DNA from: Hyphomicrobiales bacterium
GTDB taxonomy: Bacteria; Pseudomonadota; Alphaproteobacteria; Rhizobiales; Beijerinckiaceae
Length of the DNA: 64,000 bases
NCBI GenBank assembly: GCA_900473415.1
Contig: UCLR01000045.1
Location: forward strand, 1 to 64,000
Direction: 5' to 3'
The notes beneath the pieces were generated by a model. That model searched no databases. It was given only the letters and a program-made list of their open reading frames with translations, and was not told the DNA's origin. Shown one piece after another: positions 26,241 through 35,196 of this stretch. The translations under genes were made by a program, and so were the position numbers. Numbering within the stretch: the stretch's first letter is position 1; every line of letters begins with the position of its first letter.

Positions 26241-27206
26241 TCAGTCCTTGGCGAGGCCGAGGTCCTTGAGAACCGCGTTGCCGCGCTCGGTGAAGGTCTT
26301 CACATAGGCGGTGAACTCGGCTGGCTTGTCCCAGACGGGGGTGATGCCGCGATCGGCCATCGCCTTGCGGACCTCGGGGCGCTGCATCGTGCGCTCGGCC
26401 GCGTCGAAGAGGATCTTGCGGCGGTCGGCCGGGATGCCCTTGGGGCCCGCGAGCGCAAACCAGTTCGAATAGGTCCAGTCCAGCCCGGCTTCCTTGGCGC
26501 TGGGCACGTCCGGGAAGTTGGGGTGGCGCTCCTCGGTCATCAGCAGGATCGTCCGCACGCGACCGGCGTCGAGCATCGCCTTCGCCTCGATCGGCGAGCC
26601 GGTGAAGACGCTGAGGCCCCCCGCGACGAGGTCGTTGAGCGCCGGCGCGCCGCCATTGCTCGGCACCCATTTCACCGCATCCGGCGCGATGCCCGCCGCC
26701 TTGAGCAGGCCGCCCGAGGCGATGTGCCAGGAGCCGCCGACGCCGGTGCCGGAGCCGAGGAAGGTGCCCTTCGGGCTCTCCTTCACCGCCTTGAGATAGT
26801 CGGCGGCGGTCTTGAGCGGGCTGTCGGCCTTCACCGTCACGCCGGCCGGGATCAGCGAGAGGCGCGAGAAGGCATCGACGCTGTCGACCGTGAGATCGCC
26901 CATGCCGAGCGTCTTGAAGAAGGAGATTTCCGGGCTGATGCCGCCGACGGTGTAGCCGTCGGGCGTGGCGGTCGCGATGGCGGTGTGGCCGGTGATGCCG
27001 CCGCCGCCGGTGCGGTTGATGACGTTGACCGGCTGCTTCAGTTCGATCTCGAAACCGGCGGCGAAGATGCGCATCACGGAATCCATGCCGCCGCCGGCGG
27101 CCCAGGGCACGATGAGCTGGACCGGACGGTCCGGGAAGGCCGAGGCGGGCCCGGCAGCCAGCAGCACGGCGGCCGCGCCCAGCGCAGCCTTGACGATCAT
27201 CTTCAT
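26241..27206 (-). CDS. TctC/Bug-family tripartite tricarboxylate transporter binding protein, orphan
   Basis: A 321-residue periplasmic binding protein with signal peptide (MKMIVKAALGAAAVLLAAGPASA). The Bug-family signatures are RPVQLIVPWAAGGGMDSVMR, VINRTGGGGITGH and VGGISPE. These proteins bind carboxylates and other small organic acids and normally deliver them to TctAB membrane partners. No tctA or tctB lies in the window, so it is an orphan receptor, common in this family. Ligand unknown. Confidence 0.88.
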   Translation of the reverse strand: MKMIVKAALGAAAVLLAAGPASAFPDRPVQLIVPWAAGGGMDSVMRIFAAGFEIELKQPVNVINRTGGGGITGHTAIATATPDGYTVGGISPEISFFKTLGMGDLTVDSVDAFSRLSLIPAGVTVKADSPLKTAADYLKAVKESPKGTFLGSGTGVGGSWHIASGGLLKAAGIAPDAVKWVPSNGGAPALNDLVAGGLSVFTGSPIEAKAMLDAGRVRTILLMTEERHPNFPDVPSAKEAGLDWTYSNWFALAGPKGIPADRRKILFDAAERTMQRPEVRKAMADRGITPVWDKPAEFTAYVKTFTERGNAVLKDLGLAKD

Positions 27207-27303
27207 GGTTTCCTCCGCGGGTGGCCGCTTCTTGGTCGGGCAGTCCGTCGGTGGAGGTTAGACCGCTTACCGGTCTCGCTGCAATATATTCTGCATACAG
27301 TGT

Positions 27304-27867
27304 TCAGCGCGCTATGGCCGCGCTCGGAGGGCGGGCACGTATGGCGACCTGCGCTTCCGACAGACGTTGGTAGAGCCGCTTGCGGCGCGCGATCGGCATC
27401 CAGTCGTAGAGGAAGATCTCGGCCGGACGCCAGATTACCACCCAGCCGATGATGATCAGGCTTTCCTGGAGGGTGCGCGGGAAGGCGCCCTCGAAGCGCT
27501 GACCGATGCTCCAGCTCAGGAACAGGCAAAAGGCCAGAGCGGCGAAGCCGAGCAGGAAGCCGATCCGCCCGTCGCGGAACAGCGCCCGCATTGCCTGCCG
27601 CTCCTCCCGCGCCCGGCCATCGAACCAGCCATTGACGGCGGCGGCGAGTTCCGGAGCCGATTCCGAGGCGGCCTGTTCCGGCGGCAGGTGGATCAGGATC
27701 TGGAGCGGGCGGTTCTCGGGCAGCTCGCGCGCCCATTCGACGATGTATTTTTCTGCCTCCGCCGAGAGGTCGCGCTCGCGGAACGGGAAGGGGTCGAGCG
27801 TATTGAAGAGCTGCGCGCTCTCGCGCAGGTTGATCTCGATGGTGGCGTAGCCGGACTGCTGGGGCAC
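27304..27867 (-). CDS. Hypothetical membrane protein
   Basis: A protein of about 187 residues. The N-terminal cytoplasmic part reads IEINLRESAQLFNTLDPFPFRERDLSAEAEKYIVEWARELP. Two hydrophobic segments follow (GFLLGFAALAFCLFLSWSIG and LIIIGWVVIWRPAEIFLYDW) and then a basic tail. The LFNTLDPFPFRERDLxxxAE pattern is, from memory, conserved in uncharacterised Hyphomicrobiales proteins. A GTG at 27867 is taken as start; the frame stays open to 28014, close to the divergent ettA gene, so the start is uncertain. Function unknown. Confidence 0.6.
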   Translation of the reverse strand: MPQQSGYATIEINLRESAQLFNTLDPFPFRERDLSAEAEKYIVEWARELPENRPLQILIHLPPEQAASESAPELAAAVNGWFDGRAREERQAMRALFRDGRIGFLLGFAALAFCLFLSWSIGQRFEGAFPRTLQESLIIIGWVVIWRPAEIFLYDWMPIARRKRLYQRLSEAQVAIRARPPSAAIAR

Positions 27868-28043
27868 GTTGAACGGACCGAAGGGCGGTTGCCTGAACCC
27901 GGTATTATTCAGCGCCTTTCGTGCGGCGCAATCGCGCGGGGAGACCGGCTGGCGGTTGCGATGCCTCGCCGGCCTCGCTACATAGCAGCCAATCTCCCGA
28001 CATCCATGTCGCAATGCCCCCGAAAGCGGAGCCCGCTCGCCCC

Positions 28044-29696
<1,653 letters not shown>

Positions 29697-29712
29697 GGCG
29701 CCGAGCACTGAC

Positions 29713-29750
29713 AAAAAAAGCCCCGCGGCAACTCGCCGCGGGGCTTTTTT
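29713..29750. terminator. Bidirectional Rho-independent terminator after ettA
   Basis: A run of A, then GCCCCGCGGC pairing with GCCGCGGGGC around a 5-nt loop, then six T (29745-29750). Tracts on both sides let it work in either direction; only + strand transcription is expected here. Confidence 0.9.
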
Positions 29751-29839
29751 GTTGCGCGAGCGCACGCGCGGCATGCGTCGTGCGGGGTGGCTAAAGCGAC
29801 GGCACTCTGGTCAAAGATGCGCCGCTTTGTCCGATCCCC

Positions 29840-29854
29840 TTAAGCGGGGTTTAA
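29840..29854. promoter_or_regulatory. Candidate CtrA box, perfect TTAA-N7-TTAA
   Basis: TTAAGCGGGGTTTAA lies 120 bp before the start of the binding-protein gene. It matches the CtrA consensus exactly. Possible cell-cycle control of that gene is inferred; the flanking CCCC/GGGG also forms a small hairpin. Confidence 0.4.
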
Positions 29855-29973
29855 GGCGGAGCTTCTAGGGGTGTTCCGCGACTCCGGCGTAGTAATGCCG
29901 TAGTTTTGGCAAAATTTATGTATGTCTCGCCACTCTCTTGTGGGCGACGGCGACTGTTCTTCGAAGGTGTGTC

Positions 29974-31761
29974 ATGAATAGCCGGCAAATCCAGGATATG
30001 GTTCAGGGCGTCAAGGACGGGCAGCTATCGCGCCGGTCCTTTATTCAGAGGATGGCGGCGGTCGGTATCGCCGCGCCGATCGCGAGCCAGATCCTGGCCT
30101 GGAACGATGTCGCGATGGCGAATGCCACGCTCGAATACAAGCCGACCAAGGCCGGCGGCGGTGGCCCGCTCAAGATGCTGCTCTGGCAGGCCCCGACGCT
30201 GCTCAACCCGCATTTCGCCTCCGGCACCAAGGACCAGATCGCCTCGCGCATCTTCTTCGAGCCGCTCGCCGGTTGGGACAAGGAAGGCAACCTGATCCCG
30301 CAGCTCGCCGCCGAGGTCCCCACCCGCGAGAACGGCGGCCTGTCCGAGGACGGCACCCAGGTGGTCTGGAAGCTGAAGCCCGGCGTGAAGTGGCATGACG
30401 GCAAGCCGTTCACGGCCGACGACGTCGTCTTCACCTGGGAATACGCCGCCGATCCGGCGACCGCCGCCTACACCACCGGCGCCTACAAGGACATCAAGGT
30501 CGAGAAGGTCGACGATCTGACCGTCAAGGTGATCTTCGCCAAGCCGACCCCGTTCTGGGCCGACCCCTTCGTCGGCGTCGCCGGCATGATCCTGCCGAAG
30601 CACCATTTCGGTGAGTACAAGGGCGCCAAGTCGCGCGAGGCTCCGGCGAACCTCAAGCCGGTCGGCACGGGTCCCTACAAGTTCGCCGACTTCAAGCCGG
30701 GCGACGTCCTCACCGGCGTTCGCAACGAGGACTATCACGTCAAGAACCAGCCGCATTTCGACACGCTCGAAGTCAAGGGCGGCGGTGACGCGGTTTCGGC
30801 GGCGCGCGCCGTGCTCCAGACCGGCGAATACGATTACGCCTGGGATACGCTGGTCGAGGACGAAGTCCTCAAGCGCATGGAGACCGGCGGTCGCGGTCGC
30901 ATCAGTGCCGCTCCGGCGGGCGACATCGAGTTCATCACCCTGAACACGACCGATCCGTGGACCGAGGTCGATGGCGAGCGCTCGAGCGCCAAGACCAAGC
31001 ACCCGACGCTGTCGGACCCGGCCGTGCGCCAGGCCATCAACCTGCTGATCGACCGCGACTCGATCCAGAAGTTCATCTACGGCCGCGCCGGCACGCCGAC
31101 CGCGAGCTTCGTCAACGAGCCGAAGCGCTTCAAGTCGCCGAAGCTCAAGTACGAGTACAGCCTCGAGAAGGCCAACAAGATCCTCGACGAGGCTGGCTGG
31201 AAGCGTGGTTCCGACGGCATCCGCGAGAAGGACGGCAAGAAGCTCAAGTATGTCTTCCAGACGTCGATCAACTCGCCGCGCCAGAAGGTTCAGGCGATCA
31301 TCAAGCAGGCCTGCCAGAAGGCCGGCATCGATATCGAGCTGAAGTCGGTCACCGCCTCGGTGTTCTTCTCGTCCGACGTCGCCAACCCGGACACCTACAC
31401 CAAGCTGTACACCGACATCGAGATGTACACGACGACGCAGCCGCAGCCCGATCCGGAGCGCTTCCTCAACCAGTTCGTCTCCTGGGAAGTCGCCAGCAAG
31501 GAGAACAAGTGGCTGGGCCGCAACGTCTCGCGCTACACCGATCCGGCTGCCGACGAGGCCTACAAGGCCGCGCAGAAGGAGCTCGATCCGGCCAAGCGCG
31601 CCGAGCTGCTGATCAAGGTCAACGAGATCTTCTGCGAGGCCAACGTGATCCTGCCGATCCTGTCGCGCGCCAAGGTCGTCGCGGCGGCGCTTAGCCTGTC
31701 GATCGACCACTCCGGCTGGGACGTCGACACCTGGAACCTCGCGGCCTGGTACCGCAGCTAA
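29974..31761 (+). CDS. Tat-exported ABC transporter substrate-binding protein, family 5 (peptide/opine type), orphan
   Basis: A 595-residue periplasmic binding protein. The twin-arginine leader LSRRSFIQRMAAVGIAAPIAS is at about 18-38. The SBP_bac_5 core follows: FFEPLAGWDKEGNLIPQLAAEVP, VWKLKPGVKWHDGKPFTADDVVFTW, PVGTGPYKF and PAVRQAINLLIDRDSI. These proteins bind peptides, nickel, opines or glycosides for Dpp/Opp-type importers. Permease and ATPase genes do not follow, so partners must lie elsewhere. Codon use is strongly biased toward preferred codons, suggesting high expression. Two hairpins end the transcript. Confidence 0.9.
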   Translation: MNSRQIQDMVQGVKDGQLSRRSFIQRMAAVGIAAPIASQILAWNDVAMANATLEYKPTKAGGGGPLKMLLWQAPTLLNPHFASGTKDQIASRIFFEPLAGWDKEGNLIPQLAAEVPTRENGGLSEDGTQVVWKLKPGVKWHDGKPFTADDVVFTWEYAADPATAAYTTGAYKDIKVEKVDDLTVKVIFAKPTPFWADPFVGVAGMILPKHHFGEYKGAKSREAPANLKPVGTGPYKFADFKPGDVLTGVRNEDYHVKNQPHFDTLEVKGGGDAVSAARAVLQTGEYDYAWDTLVEDEVLKRMETGGRGRISAAPAGDIEFITLNTTDPWTEVDGERSSAKTKHPTLSDPAVRQAINLLIDRDSIQKFIYGRAGTPTASFVNEPKRFKSPKLKYEYSLEKANKILDEAGWKRGSDGIREKDGKKLKYVFQTSINSPRQKVQAIIKQACQKAGIDIELKSVTASVFFSSDVANPDTYTKLYTDIEMYTTTQPQPDPERFLNQFVSWEVASKENKWLGRNVSRYTDPAADEAYKAAQKELDPAKRAELLIKVNEIFCEANVILPILSRAKVVAAALSLSIDHSGWDVDTWNLAAWYRS

Positions 31762-31774
31762 GGCACAGGAAACT

Positions 31775-31801
31775 CCTCGCGGAGAGACGATCTCCGCGAG
31801 G
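31775..31801 (+). other. Perfect 11-bp hairpin in 3' untranslated region
   Basis: CCTCGCGGAGA pairs with TCTCCGCGAGG around a 5-nt loop, 14 bp after the binding-protein stop. There is no T run, so it is more likely an mRNA 3' stabiliser or processing element than a terminator. Confidence 0.6.
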
Positions 31802-31820
31802 GTCCCTGCAGCCAATATTC

Positions 31821-31852
31821 AGCCCGCGGCGCTTCGGCGCCGCGGGCTTTTT
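31821..31852 (+). terminator. Rho-independent terminator after binding-protein gene
   Basis: AGCCCGCGGCGC pairs with GCGCCGCGGGCT around a stable TTCG tetraloop, followed by five T. It ends the family-5 binding-protein transcript. Confidence 0.92.
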
Positions 31853-31948
31853 CTGTGCGGGATCGAGCCGTTCCGACGGGCGGGCTGACCCTGATCAGGC
31901 GCGGTGCGCGCCTGCTCGGATATGTGGTGCCGGGCCTGAAGGCCTCGT

Positions 31949-32674
31949 TCACGCCGCGGCGGGGGCGCTGCTCGCGGCGGGGGCCGGTGCCGTGGAGGTC
32001 GCCGGAGCCGGGGCGACCTCGGCGGCAGAGGCCGCGGCCACGGGCGCGTTGCTGCTCTCGGCGCTTGGTGCGGGCGCCGGCTGCGGGGGAGCAGCCTGGG
32101 GCTCGGCCTTCGTTCCGGCGGACGGCTCGGCCGTTTCGGCTGCGGGCGCCGGCTTGGCGGCCGTCTTCGCCTCGGTCGCTTCCGGCTCGGCCTTCCGTTC
32201 TTGGGCCTGCTCCGCGGCGCGCCTCGCCTCGGCGGCAGCCTTGGCGGCCTCGGCTGCCCGCTTCAGCGAAGCGTCGAAATTGTCGAGGCCGAGGTCCCGT
32301 GGCAGGCCCGCGATGATCTCTCGCGCCTCCGGGTTCATCGCGAGTTCGTCGAAGGCCGCCCGGATGGCCGCCCGGAAGGCAGCGTCCGAGCCGTAGTTCT
32401 CCTGATTGATGCCGAGTGCGCTGGCGACGCTTTCGATCAGGCGGAGCTTGACCGCCGGAAAGCCCTGGCTCTCGGCGCTGAACAAGGCTTCCGAGACTCT
32501 CGAGCGGGCCTTGGCCGTCACCGGATCATGCTTCGAGATCGGTTCGACCGCCCTCACGGCATCTGCCGTCTCAAGATCCGTTGTGATGGCGGCTGAGGAA
32601 TTGGGGGCCGGCACAAGGATGGCCTGCTGCAGCAGCAGCGAAGAGGCCCCCTGAACAGGCGTAACCACAGACAT
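31949..32674 (-). CDS. Hypothetical protein with Ala/Pro-rich C-terminal tail
   Basis: A 241-residue protein without signal peptide. Residues about 50-130 look folded and helical (SRVSEALFSAESQGFPAVKLRLIESVASALG, then FRAAIRAAFDELAMNPEAREIIAGLPRDLG). A charged helix of Ala, Glu, Lys and Arg follows, then about 80 residues rich in Ala, Pro and Ser, probably disordered. I do not recognise the family. The start at 32674 has GGAG 8 bp upstream, which favours it over the codon at 32698. It stands alone. Confidence 0.6.
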   Translation of the reverse strand: MSVVTPVQGASSLLLQQAILVPAPNSSAAITTDLETADAVRAVEPISKHDPVTAKARSRVSEALFSAESQGFPAVKLRLIESVASALGINQENYGSDAAFRAAIRAAFDELAMNPEAREIIAGLPRDLGLDNFDASLKRAAEAAKAAAEARRAAEQAQERKAEPEATEAKTAAKPAPAAETAEPSAGTKAEPQAAPPQPAPAPSAESSNAPVAAASAAEVAPAPATSTAPAPAASSAPAAA

Positions 32675-32890
32675 GGCAGTCTCCGACGATACGGTCATGA
32701 TCTGCGTCGATCACGATGACCTTTGGTCACATGCCATATTGTTACGGATCTATAGTGGCGTCGATGTTTTCCCGCCGATTGGATTAAGTGGATTTTGACG
32801 AGTATTGAACGATTTTAACCGTATTCAATCGATCGGCGCGGTTCATCGCCGCCGCGTCAGCCTCGGGCAAGATGGGAGCGGGGAGGGCTA
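32675..32890. other. Non-coding stretch before MITE, AT-rich in part
   Basis: This 216-bp region is partly AT-rich (about 32730-32830, including ATTGAACGATTTTAACCGTATTCAATCG, given here as a composition note only). It probably holds the promoter of the leftward hypothetical gene. No gene is visible. Confidence 0.4.
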
Positions 32891-33154
32891 GGGTCTGTAC
32901 TCATTAAGGATGGTGTTCTGACGCTGGGCATTTTGATCGGCGGGCAGGAGCGTGGACGCAGCAAGCCGCCCGGTTTGCAAGGCCGCGCGACGCACCAGCC
33001 GCCCAAAAGGCCCGCGCCCCTCCGGGGTCGGGCGAAAACGACTGATAGCCGTGTCGGTCCCTTGCCCGATGCCTGGGGCATCGGGCGGCGGGCGCCTCGT
33101 TGCTCTCGGCCGCTTTGGCCCGATCAGAATACCATTCTTAATAAGTACAGACCC
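32891..33154. mobile_element. MITE-like element with 32-bp inverted ends and TA flanks
   Basis: A 264-bp non-coding element. The left end GGGTCTGTACTCATTAAG and the right end, read inversely GGGTCTGTACTTATTAAG, belong to imperfect terminal inverted repeats of about 31 bp with four mismatches. TA dinucleotides flank both ends (32889-32890 and 33155-33156), fitting a TA target duplication as made by IS630/Tc1-like or some IS5-group transposases. Inside lies a perfect 10-bp-stem hairpin (33064-33073 with 33077-33086). There is no transposase, so movement would need an enzyme in trans. The family could not be named. Confidence 0.75.
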
Positions 33155-33161
33155 TAAGCCC

Positions 33162-34334
33162 TCAGCCGCCCGCCAGCCGCTTGATCGCTCCGGCGCGTCC
33201 GCCGACGAGGATGTGCTCGTCGACTTGCCTGAGGTCGCGCAGGCCGCAGAGCGCCATGGTGACGTCCATCTCCTTGCGGATGATGTCGAGCGCGGTCGTC
33301 ACGCCCTGCTCGCCCATGGCACCCAGCCCGTAGAGGAAGGCGCGGCCGATGAAGGTGCCCTTGGCGCCGAGCGCGACCGCCTTCAGCACGTCCTGCCCCG
33401 AGCGGATGCCGCCGTCGAACAGCACCTCGATGCGGTTGCCGACCTGCTCGACGATGCCCGGCAGGGCCTCGATCGAGGAGAGGGCGCCGTCGAGCTGGCG
33501 GCCGCCATGGTTCGAGACGATCAGCGCGTCGGCGCCGCTCTTGGCGGCCATCTCGGCGTCTTCCGGATCAAGGATGCCCTTCAGGATCAGCTTGCCGCCC
33601 CACTGATCCTTGATCCACTGGACGTCGTCCCAGTTCAGCTTGGGATCGAACTGGCTCGCGGTCCAGGAGGAGAGCGAGGACATGTCGGCGACGCCGGTTA
33701 CATGGCCGACGATGTTGCCGAACTGCCGGCGCGGCGTGTCCAGCATCTTCAGGCACCACCAGGGCTTGAAGGCGAGGTTGATCAGGTTGGCGAGCGTCGG
33801 CTTCGGCGGGGCCGAGAGGCCGTTGCGGATGTCCTTGTGGCGCTGGCCGAGGATCTGCAGGTCGAGCGTCAGCACGAGGGCGGAGCAGCCCGCCTTCTTG
33901 GCGCGCTGGATTAGCCGGGAGATGAAGTCGCGGTCCTTCATCACATACAGCTGGAACCAGAAGGGCGCCTGGGTGTGGCTCGCTACGTCCTCGATCGAGC
34001 AGATGCTCATGGTCGAGAGCGTGAAGGGCACGCCGGCCTTCGCGGCTGCGCGGGCGGCGAGGATCTCGCCATCGGCGTGCTGCATGCCAGTGAGGCCGGT
34101 CGGGGCGAGCGCGACCGGCATGGAAACCGGCTGGCCGATCATCTCGGAGGCCAGCGAGCGGTCGGTCATGTCGACGGCGACGCGCTGGCGCAGCTTCACC
34201 TTGGCGAAATCGGTCTCGTTGGAGCGGTAGGTGCCCTCGGTCCAGGCGCCGGAATCGGCGTAGTCGTAGAACATGCGCGGCACGCGGCGCTTCGCCAGGA
34301 TGCGCAGGTCTTCGATGGTCAGGGGCTGGGCCAT
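33162..34334 (-). CDS. FMN-dependent alpha-hydroxy-acid oxidase/dehydrogenase (L-lactate dehydrogenase LldD-like)
   Basis: A 390-residue FMN TIM-barrel enzyme that oxidises L-2-hydroxy acids to 2-oxo acids. Family motifs: RRVPRMFYDYADSGAWTE at the start, VALAPTGLTGMQHADGE, STMSICSIEDVA, FQLYVMKDR, the active-site ALIVSNHGGRQLDGA with catalytic His and Arg, and VLFDGGIRSGQDVLKAVALGA. L-lactate is the likely substrate, but glycolate or mandelate-type acids are not excluded. The ATG at 34334 (MAQPLTIEDL) is chosen over a GTG five codons earlier. The stop lies only 5 bp from the MITE flank. Confidence 0.88.
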   Translation of the reverse strand: MAQPLTIEDLRILAKRRVPRMFYDYADSGAWTEGTYRSNETDFAKVKLRQRVAVDMTDRSLASEMIGQPVSMPVALAPTGLTGMQHADGEILAARAAAKAGVPFTLSTMSICSIEDVASHTQAPFWFQLYVMKDRDFISRLIQRAKKAGCSALVLTLDLQILGQRHKDIRNGLSAPPKPTLANLINLAFKPWWCLKMLDTPRRQFGNIVGHVTGVADMSSLSSWTASQFDPKLNWDDVQWIKDQWGGKLILKGILDPEDAEMAAKSGADALIVSNHGGRQLDGALSSIEALPGIVEQVGNRIEVLFDGGIRSGQDVLKAVALGAKGTFIGRAFLYGLGAMGEQGVTTALDIIRKEMDVTMALCGLRDLRQVDEHILVGGRAGAIKRLAGG

Positions 34335-34457
34335 GTCTCGTCTCGCCACTCGTCGCGCGCCGTCGCGCGCCCGTCTTTTCCCTTGGGCTGACTGGCATGA
34401 CGAGGGGCGCCGCGCAACTCTCCCTGTAACGGAAGCGTCATGCGCGGACCAGCGGGC

Positions 34458-35081
34458 TCAGGAGATCGCCGTGTAGCGGCCGGGCTTGTGGTTCATCGCC
34501 AGGATGGCATTGATCACGATCGTTCCCACCGCCGACATCGCCAGCTTGTCGAGCGGCAACACGAAGAGCGCGGCGGCGAAGATGGCGGCGTCGATGCCGA
34601 GCTGGACCCAGCCGGCGCGGATGCCGTGCCGCTCCTGCAGGTAAAGCGCGAGAATGTTGACGCCGCCGATGGCGGTGCGGTGGCGCGCGAGCGCCAGCAG
34701 GCCGAGCCCCATGGCGGCACCGCCGGCGCAGGCCGCATAGAGCGGCGCGATCGCCTCGATCCTGAGCCAGGCCGGCGTCGCCCAGACGAAGAGCGAGATC
34801 AGCGCGACCGCGGCCACGGTCCGCAAGGTGAAGGCCCAGCCCATGCGGCGCAGCGCCAGCCAGTAGAACGGCAGGTTGATGACGAAGAAGAGGATGCTGA
34901 AATCGGCGCCCGTGGCGAATTGCAGCAGGAGCGCCAAGCCCGCCACGCCGCCGGTCAGCACGGTCGCCTTCGCAAAGAGCACGATACCGATCGAGATCAT
35001 CAGCGTGCCCAGCGGCAGGGCGAGCAGATCCTCATAGAGATGATGCTTGTGCGGCGTCGGGGCGCTGGCGATCTGCGACAT
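34458..35081 (-). CDS. YitT family integral membrane protein
   Basis: A 207-residue protein with about five hydrophobic segments, matching the YitT membrane domain (formerly DUF161): LGTLMISIGIVLFAKATVLTGGVAGLALLL, then FFVINLPFYWLALRRMG and GLGLLALARHRTAIGGVNILALYLQ. The C-terminal DUF2179 domain of Bacillus YitT is lacking. Function is not established for the family. The gene is divergent from the beta-glucosidase. Confidence 0.8.
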   Translation of the reverse strand: MSQIASAPTPHKHHLYEDLLALPLGTLMISIGIVLFAKATVLTGGVAGLALLLQFATGADFSILFFVINLPFYWLALRRMGWAFTLRTVAAVALISLFVWATPAWLRIEAIAPLYAACAGGAAMGLGLLALARHRTAIGGVNILALYLQERHGIRAGWVQLGIDAAIFAAALFVLPLDKLAMSAVGTIVINAILAMNHKPGRYTAIS

Positions 35082-35196
35082 GAGAGGCCTGTATCGGCTC
35101 GTGGCATTCTGCGCCAGAGGCATGCAACGGTTGAGCCAGTCAGGCGTTTCTGTTCGGCTGCGCGGTGCCTGCGTGGCGACAGGGAGATCGTCTCGC

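Noticed and set aside
32857..33157. Short frames inside the 32.9 kb element, considered as a small transposase
   Set aside because: They have no DDE or HTH motif and are too short. The element is better explained as non-coding.
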